Notes under the pieces: model-generated
The model's database searches: none
Seen by the model: the letters and a program-made list of their open reading frames with translations, nothing else
What the model was told of the DNA's origin: nothing
NCBI GenBank assembly: GCA_964392305.1
Contig: CAYMPV010000028.1
Location: 19,631-83,630 of the forward strand
DNA: 64,000 bases
Direction of reading: 5' to 3'
Source of the DNA: JACKIC01 sp964392305
GTDB lineage: Bacteria; Planctomycetota; UBA1135; UBA2386
Translations under genes and position numbers: made by a program
Shown: positions 44,266 to 53,774 of the stretch, piece by piece
Numbering within the stretch: position 1 is the stretch's first letter
Layout of the letters: each line of letters begins with the position of its first letter

Positions 44266-45638
44266 TCCGACTTCATCTCGCCCTGTTCTCGACGCTGGCC
44301 ACACTGTCCGCTCAGGAGGCCGTGACGATCGGCAAGCGCGTGAGGCTCGCCGCGGCGATGATCGACCGCGCCGCGATCGAGGACACCGTGCGCACGTTGG
44401 TGGGCTTCGGCACGCGACACGTGCTGTCGCGCACCGACAGCGATACCGAAGGCACGGGTGCGGCGCGTCGCTGGCTGCAGCGGCGTTACGAGGAGATCGC
44501 GGCCTCGAGTGACGGTCGGCTGAGCGTCGCGCTGCAGTCGGTGACGGTGCCTTGCGCGCGACCGGGCATGCCGCGCGAAGTGCCGATCGTGAACGTGATC
44601 GCGACGTTGCGCGGCACCACCGATCCCGAGCGCATCTACGTGGTCGGTGGGCACTACGACTCGCGCAACAGCAACGGCGCCGATGGCGAGGGTCTCGCCC
44701 CGGGGGCCGTCGACGACGCCTCGGGCACCGCCGTGGCGATGGAGGCGTGCCGGGTGCTGACCCGCCTGCAGTTCCCGGCGACGGTCGTCTTCGTCGCCTA
44801 TGACGGCGAAGAGCAGGGGTTGCTCGGTTCGGCGGCGCACGCCAAGGCGTTCGCCGACGCCGGCGCCGAGATCGACGGCATGATCACCTGCGACATCGTC
44901 GGCAACACGCTCGGCATGGACGGTGCTCGTTACGACCGGCATCTGCGCTGCTTCAGCTACGCGGCGACGGGCAACGACAGCCTCGGCCGCAGCCTCGCCC
45001 GAGCGGTCACCTACGCCACCACGACCCACGTGAGCGACTTCGGCGTCGAGTTGATCTTCCGCGGCGATCGTTACGGGCGCGGCGGCGATCACCGCTCGTT
45101 CTTCGAGCAGGGTTTCCCGGCGGTGCGTTTCACCGAGCCGCGTGAGGACTTCTCGCGCCAGCACCAGAACGTGACCGTGCGCGACGGCAGGCGCTACGGC
45201 GACTTGCCGGACTACGCCGACTTCGACTACATGGCCAAGGTGACCCAGGTCGTCGTGGCCACCTTGACCGAACTGGCTTCGGCGCCGCGCCCGCCGGTCG
45301 TGGTCTCGGCGCAGCTGCGCCGCGATCGCTACGACACCGAACTCGTCTTCCAGTTGCCTGCAGGCGTCGAGCGCTGCGAGTTCGTGTGGCGCAAGACCAC
45401 CGAGCCGGACTGGACCGGGGTCGTCGACATGAAGACCGCCGGGGTCGTCGCCGTGCGCGGCGAGCGTTTGCGCGCGACGTTGCCGGGCGTCTGCCTCGAC
45501 GACACCGTCGTCGGCGTGCGTTCGATCGGCGCCGATGGCAGTCGCAGCCGCGTGGCCACGCCGCAGGAGCCCGACCGTTTCGACCAGCGCCGCGCCGCCG
45601 CGAATCGTGAGCGTGCCCAGCCCGGGTCAGGAAAGTGA
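44262..45638 (+). CDS. secreted M28 family zinc aminopeptidase
   Basis: A 458-residue peptidase with a signal peptide (to about residue 18, LSAQ). The two-zinc site of the family is complete: His-Asp in GGHYDSR, Asp in AVDDASG, Glu-Glu in YDGEEQGLLG, Asp in TCDIVGN and the final His in FSRQHQN. After the catalytic domain (about 80-345) there is a C-terminal beta domain of about 110 residues of fibronectin type (RRDRYDTELVFQLPAGVERC). It should trim N-terminal residues from peptides outside the cytoplasm. Coupled at both ends, to gpmI by ATGA and to the next lipoprotein by GTGA. Confidence 0.92.
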   Translation: MIRLHLALFSTLATLSAQEAVTIGKRVRLAAAMIDRAAIEDTVRTLVGFGTRHVLSRTDSDTEGTGAARRWLQRRYEEIAASSDGRLSVALQSVTVPCARPGMPREVPIVNVIATLRGTTDPERIYVVGGHYDSRNSNGADGEGLAPGAVDDASGTAVAMEACRVLTRLQFPATVVFVAYDGEEQGLLGSAAHAKAFADAGAEIDGMITCDIVGNTLGMDGARYDRHLRCFSYAATGNDSLGRSLARAVTYATTTHVSDFGVELIFRGDRYGRGGDHRSFFEQGFPAVRFTEPREDFSRQHQNVTVRDGRRYGDLPDYADFDYMAKVTQVVVATLTELASAPRPPVVVSAQLRRDRYDTELVFQLPAGVERCEFVWRKTTEPDWTGVVDMKTAGVVAVRGERLRATLPGVCLDDTVVGVRSIGADGSRSRVATPQEPDRFDQRRAAANRERAQPGSGK

Positions 45639-48313
45639 ACATGGCGATGCGTTCGACTCTGATCCTGGGCCTGTTTCTCGTCGCCGCCTGTTCCGGGCGC
45701 GGCAGCGATGTCGGCCCGCGCTTCGAACTGCTGCCCGACGCGAGCTGCAAGGCGTCGGTGTTCGACGACCAGGGTCGCGGCGTGGTCGACGCCGAGGTGA
45801 GTTTTCCGGACCTGGGTGGAGCCGCGCGAACCGGCATCAACGGCCGCGCCGACCTGCTGGCGAATCCGACCGGGCGCGTGCGGGTGCGTGTCGACGGCAC
45901 CTACGCCGCAGCCAGTGCTGGTGATCGCCTGGCGACGATCGACTTCGCCGTGACCATGGGGCGCGACCTGCCGGTCGCGGTCTACCTGCCCGACCTTCCC
46001 GACAGCGCCAGCGCCGCGCTGACCGCAGGCACGCAGGTCGGCAGCACCGCGGTCACCTCGGTCGCCGGGACGGTGGTGACCGTCGCCGCGGCGAGCAGCG
46101 TCAGCTTGCCAGGGGGGGCGGCCTCGGGGTTCCTGCGCGTCGGCGATCTGCAATCGCAACATCTGCCCGGCGACCTGCCCACCGCGGGCGGGACCGGCGC
46201 GCTGTTGTTCACCAAGGGAGTCTTCGTCGCGCCCGCTGCGGCGACGTTCACGGCGGGCGCCACGTTGGACATCGCCGACGATCTGGCGTTGCCGGGCAGC
46301 GCCACGGCGACCCTCTATCGTCTCGACGCTGCCACCGGCGAGTGGCAGGTGGTCACCACGGGCCTGACGAGCAGCGGCGGCCGCATCGTCGCCGCCAACC
46401 AGATCACCGGTGGTGGCATGTATGCAGTGGCCACGACCGTGCCGTCCGGAACGGTCATCGGCCGCCTGCGCGACGCCAGCACGCTGGTGGTGCCCGAGCA
46501 GCTGGTCAACGTCGATGGTCGCTGGACGGTTACCGACGGTGGCGGCCGCTTCACCGTGAACGGAGTGCCGGCGGTGCTGGCCGACGGTTCGCCGCGTGCC
46601 GCCCAGATCGAGTTCTTCGCCGGTGGCTCGTGGTTGCCGGTCCGCACCACGACCACGGGCGCCGTGTCGGCGGGCAACACGCTCGATCTCGGCGACGTCG
46701 TGTTCGACACCGTGCCGGCGCTGAACCTGCGTGTGCAACAGCTCAAGCGCGGCCGGGTCGAGCCGCGGAGGCACCTCGCAGCCAGCTCCTCGTTGCAGTC
46801 CGTGGCGCGGGTGACGACCAGCAACGACCTCGGCCAGGCCGTGCTCGAGGACATGCCCTCGTTCTGGTTCGGCTTCCAGGAAGGCCACCCCTACGACCAG
46901 TATCGCGCCTACTACGCGCAGAGCGTCGGGTACGCCAACGCCGGGCAGCGTTGGCTGGACGCCGCGATGTACTTCGACGAGATCGACTGGTTCATCGGCT
47001 CGCGGCAATCGCGCTTGCTGGTCGTCGACAGCGTCGGCGGCGGCCCGATCTACGGCGCCGGAGTGACCACGGGCGGCACCAGCGGGGTGGGCTTCGCCGG
47101 CATCGTCCTCGAGACCGGCACCTTCTTCATCGATCGGCCCGCGGACGGTCGGGTGACGGCCAGCGCCACGAGCACCTTCGGCGGTCTCACGACGGTCAGT
47201 GCGCTGTCGATCGACCGCCCCAACGGCGAGCACCTCGAGCTGCCGCTCGAACGTTCCCTGCGCCCGTCGCTCGGTGCCTACGATCGTCACGGCCTCGTTG
47301 CCGGCACGCTCACCGGTGCCGACCCGGCGCGCGTGCACGAGCTGCGATCGACGCGCTGGCTCGAAGCGTTCGAGTGGTGGAACGACCTCGTCGACGGCAT
47401 CCCGTTGCGGGGCGCGGTGCCGCTCGACATCGATCCCGCCACGACCCACGCCGCCTTCCAGGTCGGTGTCGACGCCAACGGCGGCCACCTGGTCGCGGCC
47501 GAACTCGCGGTGGCGGGGCCGGTGCGCACGCTCGACAAGCTCGGCGTGGCGCTGGCATTGGTCCCCGAAGAAGGCACTTTGCTCGATCGCGACCTGGCGC
47601 TGGATTTGCCGGCGACGACGACGTTCGTGGCGCCCGGAGCGCTGACCGGGCTCGATGCCGGCATCGCCGTGGCTGCGCTGCGCTGCGACCTCGCGCTGGA
47701 GCAACCGGACGGTCGTTTCGTCGACGTCGTGCGTGACGTGGGCGGCAACCACGTCGCCAGCGGCGCGGATCTGTCGCTGACGCTGCCGGCCCTCGGCGGC
47801 GCGCTCGCGGGCCATGCGTGGCGCGTGCTCGTCGGTGGCTCGGCGACGGCCGCCGGCGTCACGACGACGCAGAAGACCCTGTTGCGGCTGACCGGGAACG
47901 CGCCCGAGGCCAGTGTGGTGGCGCTGCCCCCGCCGACGCTGACCGCACCCGCTGCGGGGGCAACCGTTCCTGCCGCCGGGTTCACGGTGCAGTTCGCGCT
48001 GCCGGCCGGGGCGCTCTACGGGCGTATCGACCTGGTGCACGAGTCGGCCGGGGAGCGGCGGACCTGGCAGGTGTTCGTGCCCCCCGATGCGACCGAATTC
48101 GCGTTCGTGACGTTGCCGACCGCAGCGGTGACGCCGCTGGTCGCGGGCAAGACCTGGACGTTGACGCTGACGGCGTATCGCGCCGACGAAGTGGCGATGC
48201 AGGCCTCGAACGACTACTACCGCGACCTCACGGTGTTCCTGCAATCGGTGCCGGCGGTCGAGATCGGTGTCGTCGCCGTGTCCTCCCGTTCGATCACGGT
48301 GACGACGAATTGA
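45635..48313 (+). CDS. large lipoprotein with carboxypeptidase-regulatory-like domains
   Basis: About 892 residues. The GTG at 45635 overlaps the peptidase stop; ATG 45641 is the alternative and both leave the lipoprotein signal intact (LFLVAACSG, Cys near 19). The mature chain begins with a carboxypeptidase-regulatory-like module (CKASVFDDQGRGVVDAEVSF) and continues as beta-rich segments, with another such module near residue 270-310 (VIGRLRDASTLVVPEQLVNV) and a fibronectin-like piece near the end. No enzyme motif. Likely an outer-membrane surface protein that works with the secreted proteases of the same operon. Confidence 0.78.
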   Translation: MNMAMRSTLILGLFLVAACSGRGSDVGPRFELLPDASCKASVFDDQGRGVVDAEVSFPDLGGAARTGINGRADLLANPTGRVRVRVDGTYAAASAGDRLATIDFAVTMGRDLPVAVYLPDLPDSASAALTAGTQVGSTAVTSVAGTVVTVAAASSVSLPGGAASGFLRVGDLQSQHLPGDLPTAGGTGALLFTKGVFVAPAAATFTAGATLDIADDLALPGSATATLYRLDAATGEWQVVTTGLTSSGGRIVAANQITGGGMYAVATTVPSGTVIGRLRDASTLVVPEQLVNVDGRWTVTDGGGRFTVNGVPAVLADGSPRAAQIEFFAGGSWLPVRTTTTGAVSAGNTLDLGDVVFDTVPALNLRVQQLKRGRVEPRRHLAASSSLQSVARVTTSNDLGQAVLEDMPSFWFGFQEGHPYDQYRAYYAQSVGYANAGQRWLDAAMYFDEIDWFIGSRQSRLLVVDSVGGGPIYGAGVTTGGTSGVGFAGIVLETGTFFIDRPADGRVTASATSTFGGLTTVSALSIDRPNGEHLELPLERSLRPSLGAYDRHGLVAGTLTGADPARVHELRSTRWLEAFEWWNDLVDGIPLRGAVPLDIDPATTHAAFQVGVDANGGHLVAAELAVAGPVRTLDKLGVALALVPEEGTLLDRDLALDLPATTTFVAPGALTGLDAGIAVAALRCDLALEQPDGRFVDVVRDVGGNHVASGADLSLTLPALGGALAGHAWRVLVGGSATAAGVTTTQKTLLRLTGNAPEASVVALPPPTLTAPAAGATVPAAGFTVQFALPAGALYGRIDLVHESAGERRTWQVFVPPDATEFAFVTLPTAAVTPLVAGKTWTLTLTAYRADEVAMQASNDYYRDLTVFLQSVPAVEIGVVAVSSRSITVTTN

Positions 48314-49590
48314 GCAGGGCCCGGCAGGCGACGCTGCTGCTCACCGCGCTCGGGTTCGCCGCCTGCGTGACCCGCGAGACGCCGCCGACCGTCGACGAGC
48401 TGCTCGGCGAAGCGACCGCGTCGCTGGCCCGCGGTGAGGTCGAGGCCGCGGCCGAGTTCGTGCAACGGGCGCGCCGCGTCGACTTCGCGAACGTCGCGGC
48501 GGCGCAGTGGAGCGCGGTGATCGCCGATCTGCTGTGGAAGGACGACCAGGCGATCGCCGAGCAGTGGCAGGCCTTGCGCAACGCCCGCCGCGCCGGGCTG
48601 GACGAGGCAGCGCTGGGTGAGATCCAGGGGCGACTCGGTGACCTGATGTTCGCCGCCGGGCGCTGGGGCGAAGCCACCATCTGGTTGCAGGCCGGCGCCG
48701 TCGGCGAGAACGCTGAACGGCGTCTCGCATTCGCCGCGATCACGAGGTTGTTGCCGTTCGTGCGCCAGCAGTCCGGCCCGTTCCTGACCGAGCAGCCGCT
48801 GCTGCCAGGCGACTCGCCCGAGTTCGCCTGCGGCGTCGCTGGTCGTCAGCGTTCGTTGGCGATCGACACCGGCACTTCGATGACGACGCTGTCGAAGGCC
48901 TTCGCGACCGAACTGGCGGCGCACTCGCTGCAGCCGGCAGGCTTCGCAGTCGACGGTACGGGGCGCAAGCTGCAGGTCGAGGTCGGTGTGCTCGAACAGT
49001 TCGCCGTTGGCGACGTGGGCATCGGCGCCATGCCGACGCTGATCGTCGCCGACGAGGCCCTGCGGTTGCGGAACCTGCACGGTGGTTCGACGCGTGTGCC
49101 GCGCGGTGTGCTCGGGCTGGACCTGCTGGCGGCCTTCCGGTTGACGCTCGATCCCGAACGCGCCAGCGTGGTGCTCGAACTGCCGACCGGGCTGGCCGTG
49201 GCCGAGTCGGTGCAGTGTGTGCGCGCCGAGGGGCGCTGCCTGGCGCCGGCGGAGGTCGAAGGCGTGCGCCTGTGGTTCGTGTTGGACACCGGTGCGAGCC
49301 ATTCGAGCATCACCCAGGAAGGCGTGGCGGCGTTGCCGGGCGGGGATGCCCGTGCCGTGCCCGCGTTCCGTCGCGTGCACACGGCCTCCGGCAGCCTGAT
49401 CGCCGTGCGCGAGGTGCGCGACCTGGTGTTGCGCAGTTCTGCGGCGCGCTTCGAGGGCATCACCTTGCCGGTAGTGCCGCGCACCACCAGCGGCCTGTTC
49501 CCCGTGCATGGCGTGCTCGGCATCGATCTGCTCAGTCGCTGCCGGGTCACGCTCGATCATGGGCGTGCACAGTTGACCGCAGTGCGCTGA
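48310..49590 (+). CDS. double-domain retropepsin-like aspartic protease, lipoprotein
   Basis: About 426 residues starting from TTG 48310, whose TTGA overlaps the previous stop; this start gives an exported N-terminus with Cys near residue 19 (LTALGFAAC). A helical TPR-like region spans about 30-140. Two clan-AA aspartic protease domains follow, with active-site triads DTGTS near residue 187 and DTGAS near 327, each with a later hydrophobic-Gly flap partner (GVLGLDLLAAF and GVLGIDLLSRC). Two half-sites in one chain could form a pseudo-dimer like pepsin. It is a predicted endopeptidase facing the periplasm. Confidence 0.85.
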   Translation: MSRARQATLLLTALGFAACVTRETPPTVDELLGEATASLARGEVEAAAEFVQRARRVDFANVAAAQWSAVIADLLWKDDQAIAEQWQALRNARRAGLDEAALGEIQGRLGDLMFAAGRWGEATIWLQAGAVGENAERRLAFAAITRLLPFVRQQSGPFLTEQPLLPGDSPEFACGVAGRQRSLAIDTGTSMTTLSKAFATELAAHSLQPAGFAVDGTGRKLQVEVGVLEQFAVGDVGIGAMPTLIVADEALRLRNLHGGSTRVPRGVLGLDLLAAFRLTLDPERASVVLELPTGLAVAESVQCVRAEGRCLAPAEVEGVRLWFVLDTGASHSSITQEGVAALPGGDARAVPAFRRVHTASGSLIAVREVRDLVLRSSAARFEGITLPVVPRTTSGLFPVHGVLGIDLLSRCRVTLDHGRAQLTAVR

Positions 49591-49635
49591 GATCATGGTC
49601 GAAGGTGTTGCTCGGCGGCTACATTGCGACTGGTC

Positions 49636-50652
49636 ATGATCGCCGGATTCCCGTTCAAAGCGCTCGGCGAAGGTGTCGCGCTGGTGCACGCCGATGGCGT
49701 CGTGCAGCCGCTCAACCAACCGATGCGTTGCTGGCTACAGGCGTCGTTGCCGGCGGGTGCGCCGGTGCTCCTGCAATCGATCGTTCCCGATCCGGAGCAG
49801 CGCGAGCGTCTGCAGCGCGGCGAGGCGGTGTTGGTGCCTGGTGGCGCGGATCCGGAGGAGTTGCTGCTGCAGGTCGCGGGGGATCGGACGTGGCTGTTGG
49901 TTCGTCCGTGTGAGACGGCCAATGACGTGCGCCTCGCGAACGCGCGGATGCGGGCCATGGCGCGGCTGGCCGGTAGCCTCACGCACGAACTCGCCAACCT
50001 GTTCGGTGCGGCCATCGGCGTCGCCGAGACGTTGCGCGACCACGTCGTGGCAGAACACGACCGCCGCACCCTGGCAGAACTCGTCGCCGGTGTGCGTCGC
50101 GGCTCGGAGCTGGCGTCGGCGCTCGAACGGCAGCTGCGCACGCCGCGGCGGGCGCGGCCGGCGGCTTCGGTGGATGTCGCCTTCGACGAGTTGGTGAGCC
50201 TGTTCGGCAAGACCTCGCAGCAGCGTGCCTTCGAGCTCAATTGCACCCGCGACGATCACCTGCCGATGGTGCGGATCGACCGCGTCGTGCTGGTGCAGTT
50301 GTTGTTGCACACGTTGTTCCTCGGCATCCAGGCCCGGGCCGGCTCGGCGTCGCTGCAGGCTCACGCGGCGGCGGTCCGGATCGCCGGTGGGCGACCGCGC
50401 GACGGCGTGCGGATCTGCTGCGAGCTGCGCGGCGGTGACATGCAGGCGATGCAAGCGGCCGCGGCAGCGTTCGGCGATGGGGCGGGTTGGTTGCGCACGT
50501 CGCTCGACGCGCCGGAAACGGTTCGCGACCTGCTGTCGGCGCGCCTGGCCGTTCACCGCGCCGGAGGTGCGCTGCGGCTGAGGTTGCAGGGTGCCTCGCT
50601 GCACCTCGAGGTCGACCTGCCGGCCGCTGCGCAGCATCCCCAACGCGGGTGA
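49636..50652 (+). CDS. histidine-kinase-like protein with degenerate ATPase domain
   Basis: A 338-residue soluble protein. The N-terminal 100 residues resemble a PAS-type sensor. A HisKA-like helix with an intact phospho-acceptor motif (LAGSLTHELANLFGAAIG, His near 116) follows. The C-terminal region has the strand order of an HATPase_c domain, but the N box reads LVQLLLHTLFLGIQA without the magnesium-binding Asn, and the G boxes are lost. It therefore may not bind ATP and could act as a phosphotransfer or scaffold protein. ATG 49636 is used; TTG 49624 is possible. No response regulator gene is nearby. Confidence 0.7.
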   Translation: MIAGFPFKALGEGVALVHADGVVQPLNQPMRCWLQASLPAGAPVLLQSIVPDPEQRERLQRGEAVLVPGGADPEELLLQVAGDRTWLLVRPCETANDVRLANARMRAMARLAGSLTHELANLFGAAIGVAETLRDHVVAEHDRRTLAELVAGVRRGSELASALERQLRTPRRARPAASVDVAFDELVSLFGKTSQQRAFELNCTRDDHLPMVRIDRVVLVQLLLHTLFLGIQARAGSASLQAHAAAVRIAGGRPRDGVRICCELRGGDMQAMQAAAAAFGDGAGWLRTSLDAPETVRDLLSARLAVHRAGGALRLRLQGASLHLEVDLPAAAQHPQRG

Positions 50653-50657
50653 CGCAC

Positions 50658-52691
50658 TCAGGCTTCGGCGCCGGTGATTCGGCGATCGTCGGAGATCGCG
50701 TCGAGCGGTCGCAGCGCCGCGGCGGCGTCGAGTGCACGTGTGAGGGCGAGTTGTCGCGGTGCATCGAAGTCGCGGCCGCCGAAGCGCACTTCCTGGTACG
50801 CCGCGAACGCCGCCTGCAGTTCGGGCAGCAGCCGGTCTTGGGCCGCGAGCTCGCGCCCGAACATCTCCAGGGTCTGTCGCCGTTGTCGCGCATGGCCGGC
50901 GCGAGCCAGTTCTCGCAGGATGCGCCCCAGCAGTCGCCGCGGCGTGCGCAGCTGCGCCGGAATGCCCGGCTCCGAACGTTCGCTGCGCTGTGTCGGCCGC
51001 AGCGTCGTGGCCAGGACCACCACCAGCACGCCCAGCAGCAACCATGGTTGGGAGAGGAAGGCGCCGAGCTGGCGCAGCGTGCCGAGCCAACTGCCGTCGC
51101 CGTTGTCGGTGCCCAGGTCCGTGTCGCCGGGATCGGTCGGCGTCGGCGCGCCCTGCCCGCGCTGTTCGGGCGGGGTCGGGTCGAACACGACGTAACCGCG
51201 GCCCGCGAACGGGATCTCGACCCAGGCGTGGGCGTGTTGCGAACCGTAGATGCGTGCGTCGCCATCGCTGGCATCAGGCACGCCGCCATAGAGTCCGACG
51301 CCGATCCGGCACGGCACGCCGTTCATGCGCAGCATCAACGCTGCCGCCGACGCGAAGTGCATGCAGTAGCCGTGGCGATCACCGTCGGCGAACAGGAAGT
51401 TCTCGATCGCGTGTGCGTACGGGCCGGTGGGGTCGATGCGGTCGTAGCGGCAATGCCGCGCGAGCCCTTCGGCGATGCGTTCGGCGATCTGCAGCGGCGC
51501 GCCGCGCACGCGCCACCGCGCCAGCAGCGTCGCGAACGGGGCCGCATCGAAGTTGATCGGCAGCTTGATCAGGCCGAGGCCTTCGGCGCGTGGGTCGATC
51601 GGCAGGTCGATCGGCGGCGGTGGCAGTTCCTGATAGCCGGTCAAGTAGGTGTCCGGGGGCACGTTGGGGCCCTGTCGCAGGAACTCGCGGTCGGCATCGA
51701 CGAAGAGTTTGGCGAGGTCTCGCACCTCGCAGGTGGCGGGTGGGGTCAGGACGAACTTTCCGGCGCCCGCGAACCGTTCGATTTCGAGCCAGCGCACCGG
51801 CGCCCCGGGCAGCGGCCGATGCAGTTGGTGGGACGCGTCAGAACCCGTCGGCGCCAGCGCGAGCGGCCCGATCAGCCAGCGGTCGAGGTCCGGTTGGGCG
51901 AAGAAGCCCGAGCGCAGATAGAGGTCGGTGGGCACCGTCTGGCCGACTTCGGCGCGCACCCGCACGAGCTGTTCGCCGTGCAGATCGGAGAGCACGCCGC
52001 CGTTGCCGTCGAGCACGAACGAGTCGTCCAGGCCGACGCCGCGGTTGCCGTTCTTCTCGCTGGCGGCGGAGTTCGGCGACACATCGGTGCGGCTCGGTGA
52101 CGGCAGCAGACGGATGGTGCGTTCGATGGCGACCGCACTCAGCAGGCAGATCAACGTCACCGACATGGCCGAGCCGAGCAGCATCGCCGAGCGCGGCGCC
52201 TGGCCGCCGGGCGTGCGGTGACGCGCGTGGCGCAGCGCCGTCAGCAGGCTCTCGCTGCGCAGCACCACACAGGCGCAGAAACCGTAGCCGCCGATCACCC
52301 AGCCCTCGAAGCCGCCGAGAATGGTGCCCACCAGCAACACGCAGAAGCTCAGGAACAGGCCCAGCGCCGCGTCGGCGTCGCGGCGACGGATCGCCACGTA
52401 GGCCAGCGGCGGCAGGATGGTGCAGGCGAGCGCGGCAGGTCGTGACAACGTGCCTGCGTCGTGCAGGGCCGCGAGGCACGCGGCGGCTTGCAGCACCATG
52501 CCGAGCAGGGCGCGGCTGATCGGCCAACGGGCGAGCTGTGGCAGGCGTCCGAGCACGGCCGCCGGCAGCGTGAACGCGAGCAGCCATGGCCACGGCAGAT
52601 CCTTGCCTGGCAAGCTCACCAGTGCGAACACCGCGCAGCCCAGCAGCGACCACGCGGCGACACGTTCGGTCGAGCAAGGCGCCGCCTTCAT
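50658..52691 (-). CDS. TgpA-like transglutaminase domain membrane protein
   Basis: A 677-residue inner-membrane protein. Five to six hydrophobic helices fill about residues 10-200, then a periplasmic domain with the transglutaminase core: Cys in HGYCMHFASAAALMLR (near 444), His in QHAHAWVEI (near 490) and Asp in VVFDPTPP (near 503), so the triad is intact. A last membrane helix lies near 548-565, followed by a cytoplasmic helical tail. Such proteins accompany MoxR and DUF58 genes and are thought to modify or cleave envelope proteins. Coupled to the DUF58 gene by ATGA. Confidence 0.9.
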   Translation of the reverse strand: MKAAPCSTERVAAWSLLGCAVFALVSLPGKDLPWPWLLAFTLPAAVLGRLPQLARWPISRALLGMVLQAAACLAALHDAGTLSRPAALACTILPPLAYVAIRRRDADAALGLFLSFCVLLVGTILGGFEGWVIGGYGFCACVVLRSESLLTALRHARHRTPGGQAPRSAMLLGSAMSVTLICLLSAVAIERTIRLLPSPSRTDVSPNSAASEKNGNRGVGLDDSFVLDGNGGVLSDLHGEQLVRVRAEVGQTVPTDLYLRSGFFAQPDLDRWLIGPLALAPTGSDASHQLHRPLPGAPVRWLEIERFAGAGKFVLTPPATCEVRDLAKLFVDADREFLRQGPNVPPDTYLTGYQELPPPPIDLPIDPRAEGLGLIKLPINFDAAPFATLLARWRVRGAPLQIAERIAEGLARHCRYDRIDPTGPYAHAIENFLFADGDRHGYCMHFASAAALMLRMNGVPCRIGVGLYGGVPDASDGDARIYGSQHAHAWVEIPFAGRGYVVFDPTPPEQRGQGAPTPTDPGDTDLGTDNGDGSWLGTLRQLGAFLSQPWLLLGVLVVVLATTLRPTQRSERSEPGIPAQLRTPRRLLGRILRELARAGHARQRRQTLEMFGRELAAQDRLLPELQAAFAAYQEVRFGGRDFDAPRQLALTRALDAAAALRPLDAISDDRRITGAEA

Positions 52692-53761
52692 TCGACGTCC
52701 TCGCCGATCAGCGTGACCGTGCCGGGAAGTGCCGCGAACTCGGGTGCGGCGAGGAACGAACCGGCGGGGATCCAGAAGCAGTGTTCGAGGCGCTGCAGCT
52801 CGTCGAAGATCGCTTCGGGCACGGTGCGATGCGGTGCGGGCGAGGCTTCGGCCAGCAGCGTGAAGAAGTCGTTCTGGTCGCGTGGGCTGCGCACCATCAG
52901 CCGCGTCGGCTCGCTGTCGAGCACCAGCACCTGCAGGTCGATGCCGTGTTTGCGCAGATGGGTCACCAGCGATACGCAGGCACCGAGACTCCATTCGAAG
53001 CGGCGCATGCCCTGGTCGAGGCGGCGCCCCGGCGGTCGGCGCAGGTCGAGCACGACGCCGGCGACGCGCGGCAGGCTGCCGCGCAGCACGCGCCGCACCA
53101 GCGTGCCGGCGGTCGCGCTGCGCAGCGCGTGCACGCCGCGGGCGTCCTCGTCGGGCTGGTGGTCGCGCAGCGAATGGAACTCGGCGCCCCGCACGTTGGT
53201 GCGCACCAGATGGGCAGCTTCGCGTTCGGCGATCGCGTTCTCGACTTCGGCGCGCAGCGGCACGGCGGCGGGCAGCGTGATCAACTCCGTGGGCACCACG
53301 ATCACCGCGCGGGACCGGAACAGACCCAGGGGCCAGGTCGAGGTCAGCACGAACACGCGCTCGAGCACGTGGCTGCGCACCAGGCTGCGTTGACGCAAGC
53401 TGGTGCGCTGTGGCTGGTGCGGCTGCAGGGACGGCAACAGGATCGGCGGCTCGACGCGCATCGTGCGCGGTTCGAACAGCAGGCACTCGCGCGCCGGCCT
53501 CGGGCTGCGTTGGGTCAGTTCGAGGCGTTCGGTGAAGGCGGCGCCGACCGACGTGAAGCGTTTGGCGACGACGATGCCGATGTGATGCAGATGGCGCTGC
53601 TTCTTGACGAAGTCGACCAGCAACGGCGCGGCGAGCAGCGCCGCGGCGATGCGGGCGTTGGCGTCGTCACCGAGCCAGGCCGCGGCGGCAGCGAGTCCCG
53701 CCAGCAGTGCCAGCACCCGGCCGCGGTGGGTCAGCTCGATGTTGTGGTGGGTTGCTGCCAT
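52688..53761 (-). CDS. DUF58 domain protein
   Basis: A 357-residue protein with two hydrophobic helices near residues 16-50 and a DUF58 domain around 180-225, where the motif of the family appears as SLRDHQPDEDARGVHALRSA (usual form ends in W-x-x-x-A-R; the Trp is Ala here). The rest resembles a von Willebrand A-like fold. DUF58 proteins act with MoxR ATPases. The start at 53761 is set by the conserved N-terminal helix; a longer frame overlaps moxR. Fourteen bases separate it from the ATPase gene. Confidence 0.85.
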   Translation of the reverse strand: MAATHHNIELTHRGRVLALLAGLAAAAAWLGDDANARIAAALLAAPLLVDFVKKQRHLHHIGIVVAKRFTSVGAAFTERLELTQRSPRPARECLLFEPRTMRVEPPILLPSLQPHQPQRTSLRQRSLVRSHVLERVFVLTSTWPLGLFRSRAVIVVPTELITLPAAVPLRAEVENAIAEREAAHLVRTNVRGAEFHSLRDHQPDEDARGVHALRSATAGTLVRRVLRGSLPRVAGVVLDLRRPPGRRLDQGMRRFEWSLGACVSLVTHLRKHGIDLQVLVLDSEPTRLMVRSPRDQNDFFTLLAEASPAPHRTVPEAIFDELQRLEHCFWIPAGSFLAAPEFAALPGTVTLIGEDVE

Positions 53762-53774
53762 CGGTGCCGCGCGA

